Below are positions 37,188 to 47,316 of a stretch of 64,000 nucleotides of DNA, in pieces (within the stretch, counting starts at the first letter, position 1; each line of letters starts with the position of its first letter). Position numbers and translations under genes: made by a program. This stretch comes from Aquilaria yunnanensis (lineage: Eukaryota > Streptophyta > Magnoliopsida > Malvales > Thymelaeaceae), in NCBI GenBank assembly GCA_039654915.1, contig CM077598.1, positions 67,422,041 through 67,486,040 of the forward strand. The letters run 5' to 3'. The notes under the pieces are model-generated. The model saw only the letters and a list, made by a program, of their open reading frames with translations, ran no database searches and was not told the DNA's origin.

Positions 37188-38067
37188 TGATAGCCAAACG
37201 CTATCGCCTCTATCTGGCCGAACTCCCTGCCACAATGATGGCCAGATGAAGCTGGCGTTACCCGAGAAAAGGTGCGATCAGGCACCTCGGGAGATAGCCG
37301 AAGAGCTCCGAGCCCGACACGCCAGGAAACCCCGAGGACACTACTCGCCCCCCCAAGGTTGTGAACAGATCGCCTTCGGAAAAGCGGCACCAGACATAGC
37401 GAGCCGAACATGATATCCCCGAAGGCGGAACTCCCTGAAACTGGGAACCCCCGAGCTGAGGGCTTGTTTCCCGAAGAGGCTCTGTCCGAACTAAAGGACG
37501 ACCTCACCCAGGGACCTTGGGAGTACGGTAGGAGCATTTATGGAAGCATTTAAGGAAGCCTCTGACACGTCCTTTCACAGACGTCATAAAGCTGCCTGAA
37601 TAGGCGCTCTGACACACGGACGCCATCAGAATCACATCATGGCCCATCTCAGCACGTGGCTCAGGGCAACCTGCTACCAGTTATCTGTCTCCTACGCCCA
37701 GAAACTTAGGGAACATCCGACCGAACACGTGTCGTGATCTGAACGGGCTAGGCACTCCTATAAATACCAGGAATTAATACTTGGCAGGAGGCTGGTTGGT
37801 TGCCAAAGCACTGCTCCCACACTCTCAGAAAACTACCAGGCGAGACTCTTCAGCCCTTTGTGCTATTTCCTCTGCCTTTTCTCAGCCACCACTGACTTGG
37901 GCATCGGAGGCTCCCCCCCCGGAAAAACACTCCGGGGGCCTCCTAACCCTTTGTTTCTGAGCTTTCAGGCACTCTCCTTTGGGCTATCCATTCCACCAGG
38001 CGTTCTTCCTCCCAGAAGTCTCTCCACCAGTCACCATGACTATAAACGATGAGGCCCCTGGCCATCA
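37188..38067 (+). repeat. 5' LTR of TAT element B
   Basis: It runs from TGATAGCCAAACGCTATCGC to CCTGGCCATCA. It has a G-box ACACGTGT at 37725-37732, a TATA box CTATAAATA at 37758-37766, and the gag ATG at 38036-38038 inside its 3' end. Confidence 0.95.
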
Positions 38068-41000
38068 TTTGGCGCCGTCTGTGGGAACCCGCTCTGAGAT
38101 CGCCGTCGTTGAGACTCGGCGTTCTAAGGACAAGGGGCTCCCGAAGTCCCCGTCCGCGCCTGAGATACAACCGGCTGTTGAGCAAACACTCCCAGGGACT
38201 TCTGCGCCTGAGGAAGACCGCTCTCTGGTAATCACCATGAGCTTCTTGAGGGACTTTCAGCGTTCGGTCATGTCTGAAATGACCCAGCAGATCGACCGAA
38301 GGTGGCCACAGCAAGCACAGGCCCAGAGACCCCCCTCACCGACACGCCCTCGGGAGAAAAGCCCCAAGTCTACACATCGCAGTTCGGGGAGTGGAGACCC
38401 TCGCGAAGAATCATCCACAGAAAATATAGCCCTCGGGAAGCGGCCTATGGGACAAACCGGGTCCAAGCGACCGAGAGTCTCACAGCGAAGCAGTTCGTCG
38501 CCTAAGGCGAGGTCCTTGTCCCCTCAGCACCGAACTCGCCCCCCGAAGAGGCGCCGGCGATCTCCATTCCCTGAAGAAGGCCCTAGCGCCACAGTGCTGA
38601 TGGAGAGGATACTAGCACAGCTGGACAGAGTGGAGAAACAAGTGGCCAGAAAACCCGTTTACGCCAGACTCTCGGGAACATGCTGCGAAGACGACTCGCC
38701 ATTTATTTAGGCCGTTGTTGAGGCAGCCATGCCAGGTGACTTCAGAGCACCTCGGTTGGAGATTTATGATGGCCGTACTGATCCACAGGCCCATCTGACG
38801 AAGTACAGACGCAGCATGATAATGCACGGTGCTGACGACGCTACCATGTGCAAGTGCTTCGAAGTCACCCTCACAGGGCCAGCCACGGCTTGGTACAATT
38901 CCTTGCCTTCAGGAACCATCACTGAGTTCCAGGAGTTGTCCATGGCCTTCACACAGCAATTCATTGGGATCAGACCTACGGCGAAGATGCCTGTGCAGAT
39001 GTTCGACATAGAGCAGAGGAATGGAGAAACCATCCGAGACTATGTCGAAAGATTCAACAGGGAAGGTCTGAGCGTCCCAGACTTCAGGCCCGAAATCCGC
39101 ATTCTTGCCATGACATGAGGCCTTCGGCGAGACTCACAGCTGTTCTACGAGTTCTCAAAGGACCCCCCGGAGACGCTCCGAGAATTTTACCGAAGAGCAG
39201 AACAGCACATGACCGCCGAAGAACTAAGAATGGTTGGGCTGAAGTCTGATCACCACCGCCCCGAAGAGTCCAGTCAACAAGCTCGGCATCCTACCGAATA
39301 CGCAGGATGACCTCGGAGGATGCGAGGAAGGAAACCTCAAAGTTTCACACCATTGAGCACTTCACGGACCAACATTCTCATGGCGCTGGAAAGGCAAGGG
39401 ACGCAGATTCGGCGACCAAGGGCCATGACCGCCGATAATAAGAAGAATGCAAAGAAGTTCTGCCTGTTTCATCGCGACCACGGTCATGACACCGAAGACT
39501 GTTTCCAGCTGAAGAAGTACATAGAGTCGCTGATAAAACAGGGCCAACTTCGGAAATACCTGAGGATGCCATCCCCGAAAGGCAGAAAAATGGAGGAAGA
39601 AAGGGCCGAAGATGAGGACTATGACTCCGACAGGCGGAGAAATAGAAGTCGAAAAAAGCGCCCTCCACCTCCAGCAGGGGTGATCCAAACCATCACCACG
39701 GGGCTCCCATCCTCGGAAAGAAAGCGGAAAGCCAGAGAAATTGCAGTCATGGAGTATCAAAGTCCACCAAAAAAGCTGGCTCGCAAAGATGGCTCCACCG
39801 TCGTCTTCCCCCATGATGATCCGCTGCTGATTATGGCAAGAATAGGGAACTGGGACGTCAAAAGAGTGTTGCTTGATGATGGCTCAAATGCTGACGTCCT
39901 ATTCTCGCACCTGCTGCCGAGCTTGGGCATCTCCAGCAGCGAACAGAAGCCTGTCACCTCGCCCACTTTTGGGGTTGGACCATCTGAACTCCCCGTCCTC
40001 GGATGGATCGACCTCCCGCTGATGATGAAAGGGACTTCGGTGAATGGAGCAGCTGAGTTGTATGCCTCCACAATGGCGAGATTCATCGTCATGAACGTCC
40101 CGTCCTCGTACAACGCCATCCTTGGAAGGCAGACAATGGGGAACCTGCATATTCGCCCTGATGTGAAGTACTTGACTGTCACATTTGCCACCAAGGATGG
40201 AGATGCAGAAGTCTTCATAGACCAGGCCGAGGTAAGAAAGGTGTTTATAAAAGCACGAAAAGCTCCGGCAAGCAACCTCGCGCAAACGATGGAGGCAAGG
40301 GCACCAGAAAAAGGTAAAGAAGAAGATCTGGCCAAAACAGAAATGGAAGCAATAGAACTTGTCCCAGGTCAATCTACCCGAATAGGGAAGAGCTTGGCCG
40401 AAGGTGACAAGGAAAATCTTGTATCCTTTCTGCTGGAAAATAAAGATCTGTTTGCCTACTCGCCAAAAGATATGCCGGGGGTGAACCCTGGCATAATACA
40501 GCATAGTCTCAAAGTAAGTCCGGAAGGAAGGCCTGTCCGGCAAAAGAAACGAAGCATCTCAGCCCACAAAAGCAACTTTGTCAAAACCGAAGTCCAGCGT
40601 CTCCTAGATGCTGAAGTTATCAGGGAGGTCAAGTACCCCGAGTGGTTAAGCAACGTGGTCATCGCCACAAAAGAAGGAAGCAGCAAACTCCGGATGTGCA
40701 TCGACTTCAGAAACTTGAACGATGCTTGCCCGAAAGACTCATACCCTCTGCCGCCAATAGATCAACTGGTAGATTCAACTGCTGAATATGGGCTCCTAAG
40801 TTTCCTCGACGCCTTCAGTGGCTACCATCAGATAAGGATGGACCCCGAATATGAAGAGAAGACTGCCTTCATCACCGAGGGAGGAACATACTGCTATATC
40901 AGGATGCCATTCGAGCTCAAAAATCCAGGAGCCACCTACCAGAGGCTGATGAACAAGGTCTTCAAAGACCAAATGGGGAGAAACATGGAGGTGTATGTTG

Positions 41001-42100
41001 ATGATATGATAGTCAAGAGCAAGCTGCCTGGCTACCACGTTGCAGATTTAGAGGAAACCTTCCAGAAGCTCAGAGCCTTCGGGATCCGCCTTAATCCTGA
41101 GAAGTGCAACTTCGGGGTGACCTCGGGAAAATTCCTTGGGTACATGGTATCCGAAAGAGGCATCGACGCTAACCCCGAGAAGATTAAGGCTCTGCTTGAG
41201 TTGCGAACTCCTGCCACAGTCAAAGATGTGCAGAGACTCACCGGAAGAATAACCTCTCTGAGCAGGTTTATTTCCAGGTACGGAGATAGGTGTAGACCTT
41301 TCTTCAAAGTCCTCACAAAGGCAACAAAAATGGAAGGCGACCTCGGAAGAAATGATCATCTTTGGGATGAAGATTGCCAAAAGGCCTGGGAAGAACTCAA
41401 AGTCTACCTGGCCAGCCTGCAGACTCTGCGACAACCTCGGGAGGGAGAGCCCCTCGTACTGTACCTCGTCGTCACAGAAAAAGCTGTGAGCTCGGTCCTC
41501 GTGAAAGAAGAAAGGTCAAAGCAATGGCCGGTCTACTATGTCAGCAAGTCCTTGCATGGCGCCGAAGTCAGGTACCCTTTGCTTCAAAAAGCTATATATG
41601 CCTTGGTGCTTGCAGGGAGAAGGCTGCGACCATACTTTCAGGCTCACCCCATCATCGTCCGAAGTAGTCTGCCACTACGGGATGTCATGAAAAGAGTTGA
41701 TCATTCGGGAAGGCTCTCCAAGTGGTGCATAGAGCTGGGCCAACACGAAATCACGTATGAGCCTCGGAAGGCCATAAAAGCTCAAGCACTGGCAGATTTT
41801 ATCGCCGAAATACCCACCACTGAGGAGAGCCACTCGGATCCAAAAGGGGGTGAGCCAGAATGGACCTTGCACATAGACGGAGCCTCGTGGTCCGAACACC
41901 AGGGAGCTGGAGTAATTATCAGAGGCCCCGAAGGCCTGGAGGTAATGAAGGCTATCAAGTTCAGCTTCAACGTCACCAACAATGTAGCTGAGTATGAAGC
42001 CCTTATAGCGGGATTGCGCTTGGCTAGAAAGATTGGCGTGAGAAACTTAAAGGCTCACAGCGATTCCCAGCTGGTAGTTTGGCAGACCGCAGGAGATTAG
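38036..42100 (+). pseudogene. TAT gag-pol of B: gag, protease, RT, RNase H, second RNase H
   Basis: One frame runs from an ATG inside the LTR (MTINDEAPGHHLAPSVG, which translates the PBS) to 42100. Stops lie at 38708-38710, 39116-39118, 39308-39310 and the last at 42098-42100. Parts: gag (QMFDIEQRNGETIRDYVERF), knuckle [14 protein letters not shown], protease LLDDGSNADVLFSHLLPS, RT (RMCIDFRNLNDACPKDSYPL, YVDDMIVKS), RNase H (VDHSGRLSKWCIELGQHEIT region), and a second RNase H (WTLHIDGASWSEHQGAG, NNVAEYEALIAGL, AHSDSQLVV). The last 926 codons (39320-42100) are open. A second RNase H is a known TAT hallmark. Continued as integrase at 42200. Confidence 0.93.
38070..38087 (+). other. Primer-binding site of B
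   Basis: TGGCGCCGTCTGTGGGAA starts two bases after the LTR end. Confidence 0.88.
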
Positions 42101-42199
42101 GGGGCGAAGGACCCAATTTTGGCAAAATATCATGAGCTAGTAGCAAAGCTCATCCAAGAGTTTGACGCCGTACGGATCGAAAATGTACCTCGGGAACAG

Positions 42200-43437
42200 G
42201 ATGGAAAGACCCAATAAAAAGATACCTCGCAGAGAATTTTCTCCCCGAAGACCCCGACGATGCTGCAAGACTGCGAAGACGCTCCGGAAGATTCTTCCTG
42301 ATTGGTGAAGAGTTATATCGGCAGGGATATGCAAATCCACTGCAAAGATGTGTGGATGAAAAGGATACTGAAATGGTCCTTGAAGAAGTTCACGAAGGCA
42401 TGTGTGGTTCACACATTGGAACTGATGCCCTGGCAGCAGCGATACTCCGCCAAGGATACTTCTGGCCTACCCTGAGAAAGGACGCAAGACAGTTCGTCCG
42501 GAAATGTGGTAGCTGCCAGAGACACGCGAAAATCCAGAGGACACCCTCGGAAATGGTAACTTCGGCAGACTATCCTTGGCCCTTCGCAGTCTGGGGTATA
42601 GACCTTATTGGGCCACTCCCCACAGCACCCGGAGGCGTGAAATTCTGCGTTGTAGCAGTGGACTATTTCTCAAAGTGGGTGGAGGCAGAACCACTAGCAA
42701 CTATCTCGGCAAAAGAAGTGCAGAAGTTCCTATGGAAGAACATCGTATGCAGATTTGGCATACCGAGGGTACTAGTAGCTGATAATGGATCCCAGTTCAC
42801 AGACAAAGGTTTCCAAGAATTCATCAGCGACCTCGGAATAAAGATGCACTTCGCCCCAATAGCTCACCCCCAAAGCAACGGGCAGGTGGAAGTATCGAAC
42901 AGGACCATAAAAGATGGCCTGAACAATAGACTAGGGGAAGCCAAAGGGAAATGGCCAGGAGAACTCCAAAGTGTATTATGGAGCTACCGAACGACGCCCC
43001 GAAGAGCCACAGGGGAGACTCCTTTCTCACTCGTCTTCGGAACAGAGGCTATTATCCCAATAGAGGTAGTTCAACCTTCAGTACGGGTGCAAGTATTTGA
43101 TGAAGGTGGTAATGACCTCGGCCTGAGAACCAATCTCGATCTTGTGGCCGAACACAGAGAAATAGCCGAGCTGAGAAGAAAAGCTTTTCAGCAAAGAGTG
43201 GCCGCGGCTGTAAACTTACGGGCCAGGCCAAAAGAAATCAAGAAGGGAGACCTCGTTCTCCGAAAGGCCGACTTCACACCCCGAAGGCCATCCCATGGCG
43301 TACTTCGCGCAAACTGGGAAGGACCCTATCTGGTTCTCGGTGAAGTATGAAAAGGCGTGTACAAGCTTGGCGACGCCGAAGGCGTAGAATTGAAGAACAC
43401 TTGGCACTCAGACGCCTTGAAAAAATTCTACGCTTAA
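42200..43437 (+). pseudogene. TAT integrase of B
   Basis: The frame is open from about 42200 (first Met 42352) to TGA 43348-43350. The HHCC zinc site is visible (H...H, CGSCQRHAK), as are the DDE core residues: GIDLIGPLPTAPGGVKFCVV, VADNGSQFTDKGFQEF, PQSNGQVEVSN. A C-terminal GPYLVL segment follows. After the TGA the same frame continues (GVYKLGDAEGVELKNTWHSD) to TAA at 43435-43437. Compared with D, a deletion of roughly 100 bp near 42198 removes the linker after the second RNase H and shifts the frame. Confidence 0.9.
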
Positions 43438-44095
43438 GGTTGAGCGGAGGAGTTATGTTGTACAGAATGGCCTTGAGAAAAATTCTTAAGTGTACAGAAA
43501 TTGTGCAAAACAAAATTCCGCAAAGATGCTCGCCATGATAAAGCGTAGATATGACTTTCCGAAGTCCCTTGAGCCATCACGCTCGGGAAAGATGGAAAAC
43601 AAAAATCTCGCAGAAGTACTCGCCATAACCAGCGCAGAGATAATTTTCCGAACTCCATTGAGCGAACATGCTCGGGAAAATGGGAAGTGAATAATCTCGC
43701 GAAAGGTTTTCCGAAGTGCCTTGAGTAAACATGCTCGGGACAAATGGAAAAATGAAAAATTTGACTGATGGTTTTCCGAAGTCCCTTGAGCAATCATGTT
43801 CGGGGTAAATTGGAAATGCAAAAGCCTGCAAAAAGACTTAGTCAAATTTTTTTAGGCCTTCCAGAAAGTCTTTCGAGCAAGCGCACTCGGGACAAAGGAA
43901 GGTAAAAAAGTTTCTTTAATCGCAGGTTTTCCGAAGTCTCTTGAGCGAACGTGTTCGGGACAATGGAAATGAAGAAACTTGCAAGAAAAGACTTAGCCAA
44001 AAAACCCTCATTAAGAGCAAAACTGCTTTAAAGTAAAGAACTGCCCGAAGAAGGATTACAAAATAGAAGGGAAGGAAAAGGGGCCCTAAAATTGG
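43438..44095 (+). other. Non-coding tail of B with hairpin-unit tandem array
   Basis: Six units are centred on GAGC-N6-GCTC-like foldbacks at 43571, 43660, 43723, 43788, 43875 and 43943. Each lies in a TTTCCGAAGTCCCTTGAG context, spaced about 60-90 bp. Sense pol ends before the array and the antisense gene ends after it. No coding potential is seen. Confidence 0.8.
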
Positions 44096-46518
44096 CTAAG
44101 GGTTCGCGGCGTCCCGAGAGCCACTCGTCTGCCCGCCCTTTTCCACCACCTTCGGCGCTGGAATTGAAGGAGGAAGTTTCAGATGTTCGACCTTGGACCA
44201 TTTCCACCGAGGTCCCCCAGGAATGTTTAGACCCTCTAGAAAAGAGAGGTCCAGATCTGGGAACCTCTGGAGAACCTGGTGCCGAGCAAGGCAGAAGCCG
44301 TCCTAGAACGTGACCTTGCTCATTTGATCAGACTTGTTCTTCTCAAGCTCGAGGTCGTCAAGCTCGTCCTTCAGATCCGCGACCTCCTCCTCCAACGCCT
44401 TTATCTGCTCCTCCCCCTTCGGCTCCTTCTTCAACGACTCGACCTCGGCCCGGAGAGCGTTATTCTCACACGTCAACGACACTATACGGCTGTCAGAACC
44501 AGCCTTGTGCTGGAGAAGATCTTCGTTGGCGGCGAGCATCCCCTTTATTTGGTCACCGAGGTCAGCGATCTTCCTGGAGGAGTCCTTTTGAAGTTCTTCT
44601 TTTTCCTTCCGGAACTCCTCCCGAAGGGCAGCTACCTCTTTCTCAGCAGCCTCTTTCAGCTGCTGGTTTTTGGCGACCGACTCCGCGAGTGCGGTCCTCG
44701 TCTCATTCATGGTTCGAGTGGCCGAAGTTTGAAAAGCAACCTCCCTGGGCACCCGAACTTGGAGAAAGGCGGCGTACCCCATCAGCTGCAAAAAGATTAA
44801 ACGCAAGGTCAGTAAGAGCCCAACACTTAGGAAAAAATTGAAGGGAAAGAGCTGTGAAGGATATACCTGAGCAGCATGCTCGGTGATCTTTGCGGCGAGG
44901 GTGTTATCCCCCGGATGGGCCGCCGCTATAGCCTTGAAGGAGGCCTCGGTGAGCACACCCTTCGAAATTTCCTTAGCCATTTGAGGAACGTCCTCGGAGT
45001 ACATATTCATGTCGTCCGTGAACGTCCAGAAAGGCTCCTTGGGTATCTTCCCTTGCGGGATTTTGGCATCCCGAAGAGCTCGTTTCCGAGCATGTTCGGC
45101 CACCCAGCCAGGGGTAGTCAACTCCCCTGCGTGATAAGAATGAGAAGGAGATTAAAGACAAAGAAGCCAATCCAGAAAAAACAAAGGAAGTACACTTTGT
45201 CTGGAAACAAACCTGGCGGAACCTCGACAACAACGTCCTCGGAGTCCCCGGCCTCCTCGGCCGAAATGCCCTTGCCCTTCCGCTTGCGCCGCTCCTCGGC
45301 AGAAGGTACTTCTACCACTACATCAAGGAGGGCTTGTGACGCGGTAGGACTCTGAGGAGGGACGTCGGTTGAAGGGACCTCAGAAGCAGCAGCCTCAGAC
45401 TCCGGAATCTCAGCTGCCCCAGGCTCCTTGGCAGTCTCCTCGGGAATTTCCTCTAGAGGAGCCTGGGCAGCTCTCTTTGCCCGTTTCCTCGAAGGCCCCG
45501 CGCCAGTAGACTTCCGCCTTCGGGAAGACGCCTTGTTCGTCAGATCACCCTTCTCCACCTGGCCGATAAAAAGGGACTTGTAATAGGCGGCAGTCGCGTC
45601 GCCCATCTCTAAAAAAGGAGAGAAACATCAGCGTAGGTCCGAGGAAAAAAGTAGTAAAGGAGTAGAAGATAACTCACTTTCGGCAAGCGCTTCGAAAGAA
45701 ATTTCCTCCTTAAGAAGCTTGACCAACCAGGAATCCTTTCCGGCAATGGCAGGAGTTGGCATCTCGAGGTCAGTCTCGTGCTCCTTTACCACCGTTAGCT
45801 CCCGAAGGACCTCTTCGGTCATCAACTTCCAGTTGATTGGAAAAGGGTAAAGGGCGCATGGAACGACCTCGGGATCCCAGTCAGAGACAGCCCGAATGCG
45901 GGCGTCGAAATCCGTGAACAAGGGAGCTAACTCTGGGGTCAGCAGCATCCTCAGATCAGCAACGTCCACATCCAGTGTTCCCTGAGCCCATTTGGTCGGA
46001 ACGTATGACCAGGCCTCGTCCATCTTCATGAAGAAAAACTTCTGTTGCCACCCCCGCCAGCTATCTTTAGTGGCGAAGGTGAACATGAATTTCTTGCTCC
46101 CGGATCCCTGAGGTAGCATGAAATAGAAGCCACCCTTTGGGACCACAGAGAGCTTGTAATACTGCATAAAGATTCTGAAATTGGGTTCTATCCCGAAGAC
46201 GCCACACATTCAGAGGTAGGCGTTAAAATAGCAGAACGAGTTCGGGGGAAGCTGGTTCACAGCAATGCCATGAAATTTGCAGAACTCGCACACCATCTTC
46301 GGGGGAGGATACCGAAGACCCGCCTTCAGCTGGGCTCGGAAAATGGTAACCTCCTTACTGTGGTTTGAAAAAGCATAATGGCTAGAACGAGGCAGCCTAG
46401 TAATGGCGTAAGAGGGAAGAAAGAATTTTTTCTTCCACCTCTCTAACTTTTCAGGGGTGGTGCAACAAGGATGGGCTAAAAGAGGCTGCCAGCTCTCAGG
46501 AATGGGCATTTTCGACAT
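44096..46518 (-). pseudogene. TAT antisense gene of B: spliced coiled-coil protein, almost intact
   Basis: This gene lies opposite to gag-pol, between integrase and 3' LTR. Four exons fit GT-AG rules and keep frame: 46518-45678, 45608-45213, 45126-44867 and 44785 onward (introns 69, 86 and 81 bp). Exon 1 (about 280 aa) contains FFLPSYAITRLPRSSHYAFS, KMVCEFCKFHGIAVNQLPPN and YYKLSVVPKGGFYFMLPQGS, resembling Transposase_28 (PF04195). Exon 2 is Pro/Ala/Glu-rich with basic clusters (RRRKSTGAG, RKRAKRA) that could be a nuclear signal. Exon 4 is a long heptad-rich coiled coil. Two stops break it: TGA 46210-46212 (where the A copy has Cys) and TAG 44303-44305; the frame then runs to a stop at 44096-44098. 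Known as an extra antisense ORF of TAT elements; its function is unknown to me. Confidence 0.85.
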
Positions 46519-46790
46519 AAAAACGAGTTTGAAAATGGAAGAAAACAGTTTCCAGAGAAAAACTCAAAAGAACACAGGGATCAAAGCGCTCTGAAAAACA
46601 AAAACCCACCGAAAGATTTGCCAAAATCTGAGGACGCCGTCGTGAAAGCTGGGTGGAAAAAAGCTCTGATTAAGGTAGCTCCGCCACAGAAAGCAAGAAA
46701 GTGCAAGAACAGGGGCAAAGTAGAGAGAAGAGCAGAAGAGAAAGCAAAAGGAACTTATGATGGAGTGGGCTATTTATAAGCCAGAGGTGG
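46519..46790 (-). promoter_or_regulatory. Promoter and 5' UTR of the antisense gene of B
   Basis: The TATA box CTTATAAATA is at 46771-46780, about 255 bp upstream of the ATG at 46518. The same box at the same spacing occurs in A (51045-51054) and a similar one in E (28837-28845). Confidence 0.7.
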
Positions 46791-47303
46791 ATAACCGAAA
46801 CATCGTCATAAGTACCCTTTGGAGGCGAACCGTCGCCGTAACTGCTCTCTGCACCTGAAAAGGCGCGCCCTCTGTAACCGACGCGACTCTCCTCCAATGG
46901 CAAAGCGCCATGTGTCAACCACTGCGCGAAAATGGGGGACACGTCCTCCAAACGTCCCTTGAAAGCTGGGACACGTCTTATGACATCCCTGGAAAACTGG
47001 GATGAAACTGGGACGCGCCGCTCAGACTGACACGCTTGGCCAAACAGACCTGCAGAAACAAAGAGCAGGCCACCTCGAGGACACCAAGAAACAGGCTATG
47101 GCCGAATAGCCCATGACCTTCGGGCAAGTGGTGTATCTTCGGCACAGGCTCCACCTCGAAGACACCAAAGAACAGGCCAAGGCCGAAGAGCCCATGATCT
47201 TCGGGCAAAAGGCGCATCCTTGGAACAGGTTAAGCTTCCAAAGAAACTCCCATACACAACCTTGGAAAGAGATGCAAAACTGAAGTCTTCATTTCGGCTT
47301 TCC
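46791..47303. other. Region between antisense promoter and polypurine tract of B, with 81-bp tandem pair
   Basis: It is non-coding. Two copies of an 81-bp unit start CCTCGAGGACACC (47073) and CCTCGAAGACACC (47154) and end near 47230. The same pair occurs in A at 51320 and 51401. It lies upstream of the antisense TATA box and next to the 3' LTR. Confidence 0.7.
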
Positions 47304-47316
47304 AAAGGGGGGCATG
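47304..47316 (+). other. Polypurine tract of B
   Basis: AAAGGGGGGCATG lies directly before the 3' LTR. Confidence 0.9.

Noticed and set aside
39362..40543. Minus-strand frames of up to 214 codons opposite element B pol
   Set aside because: They mirror the open 926-codon pol frame on the plus strand and show no domain. The real antisense gene lies further downstream.
43555..43965. CRISPR-like regular repeat array
   Set aside because: The units are imperfect, the spacers are related to each other and the context is a plant retrotransposon, so it is a tandem repeat and not a CRISPR array.
44279..44800. Plus-strand frame of 173 codons
   Set aside because: It is the shadow of the antisense coiled-coil exon on the other strand. 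Its leucine-rich look comes from reverse-reading Glu/Lys codons.
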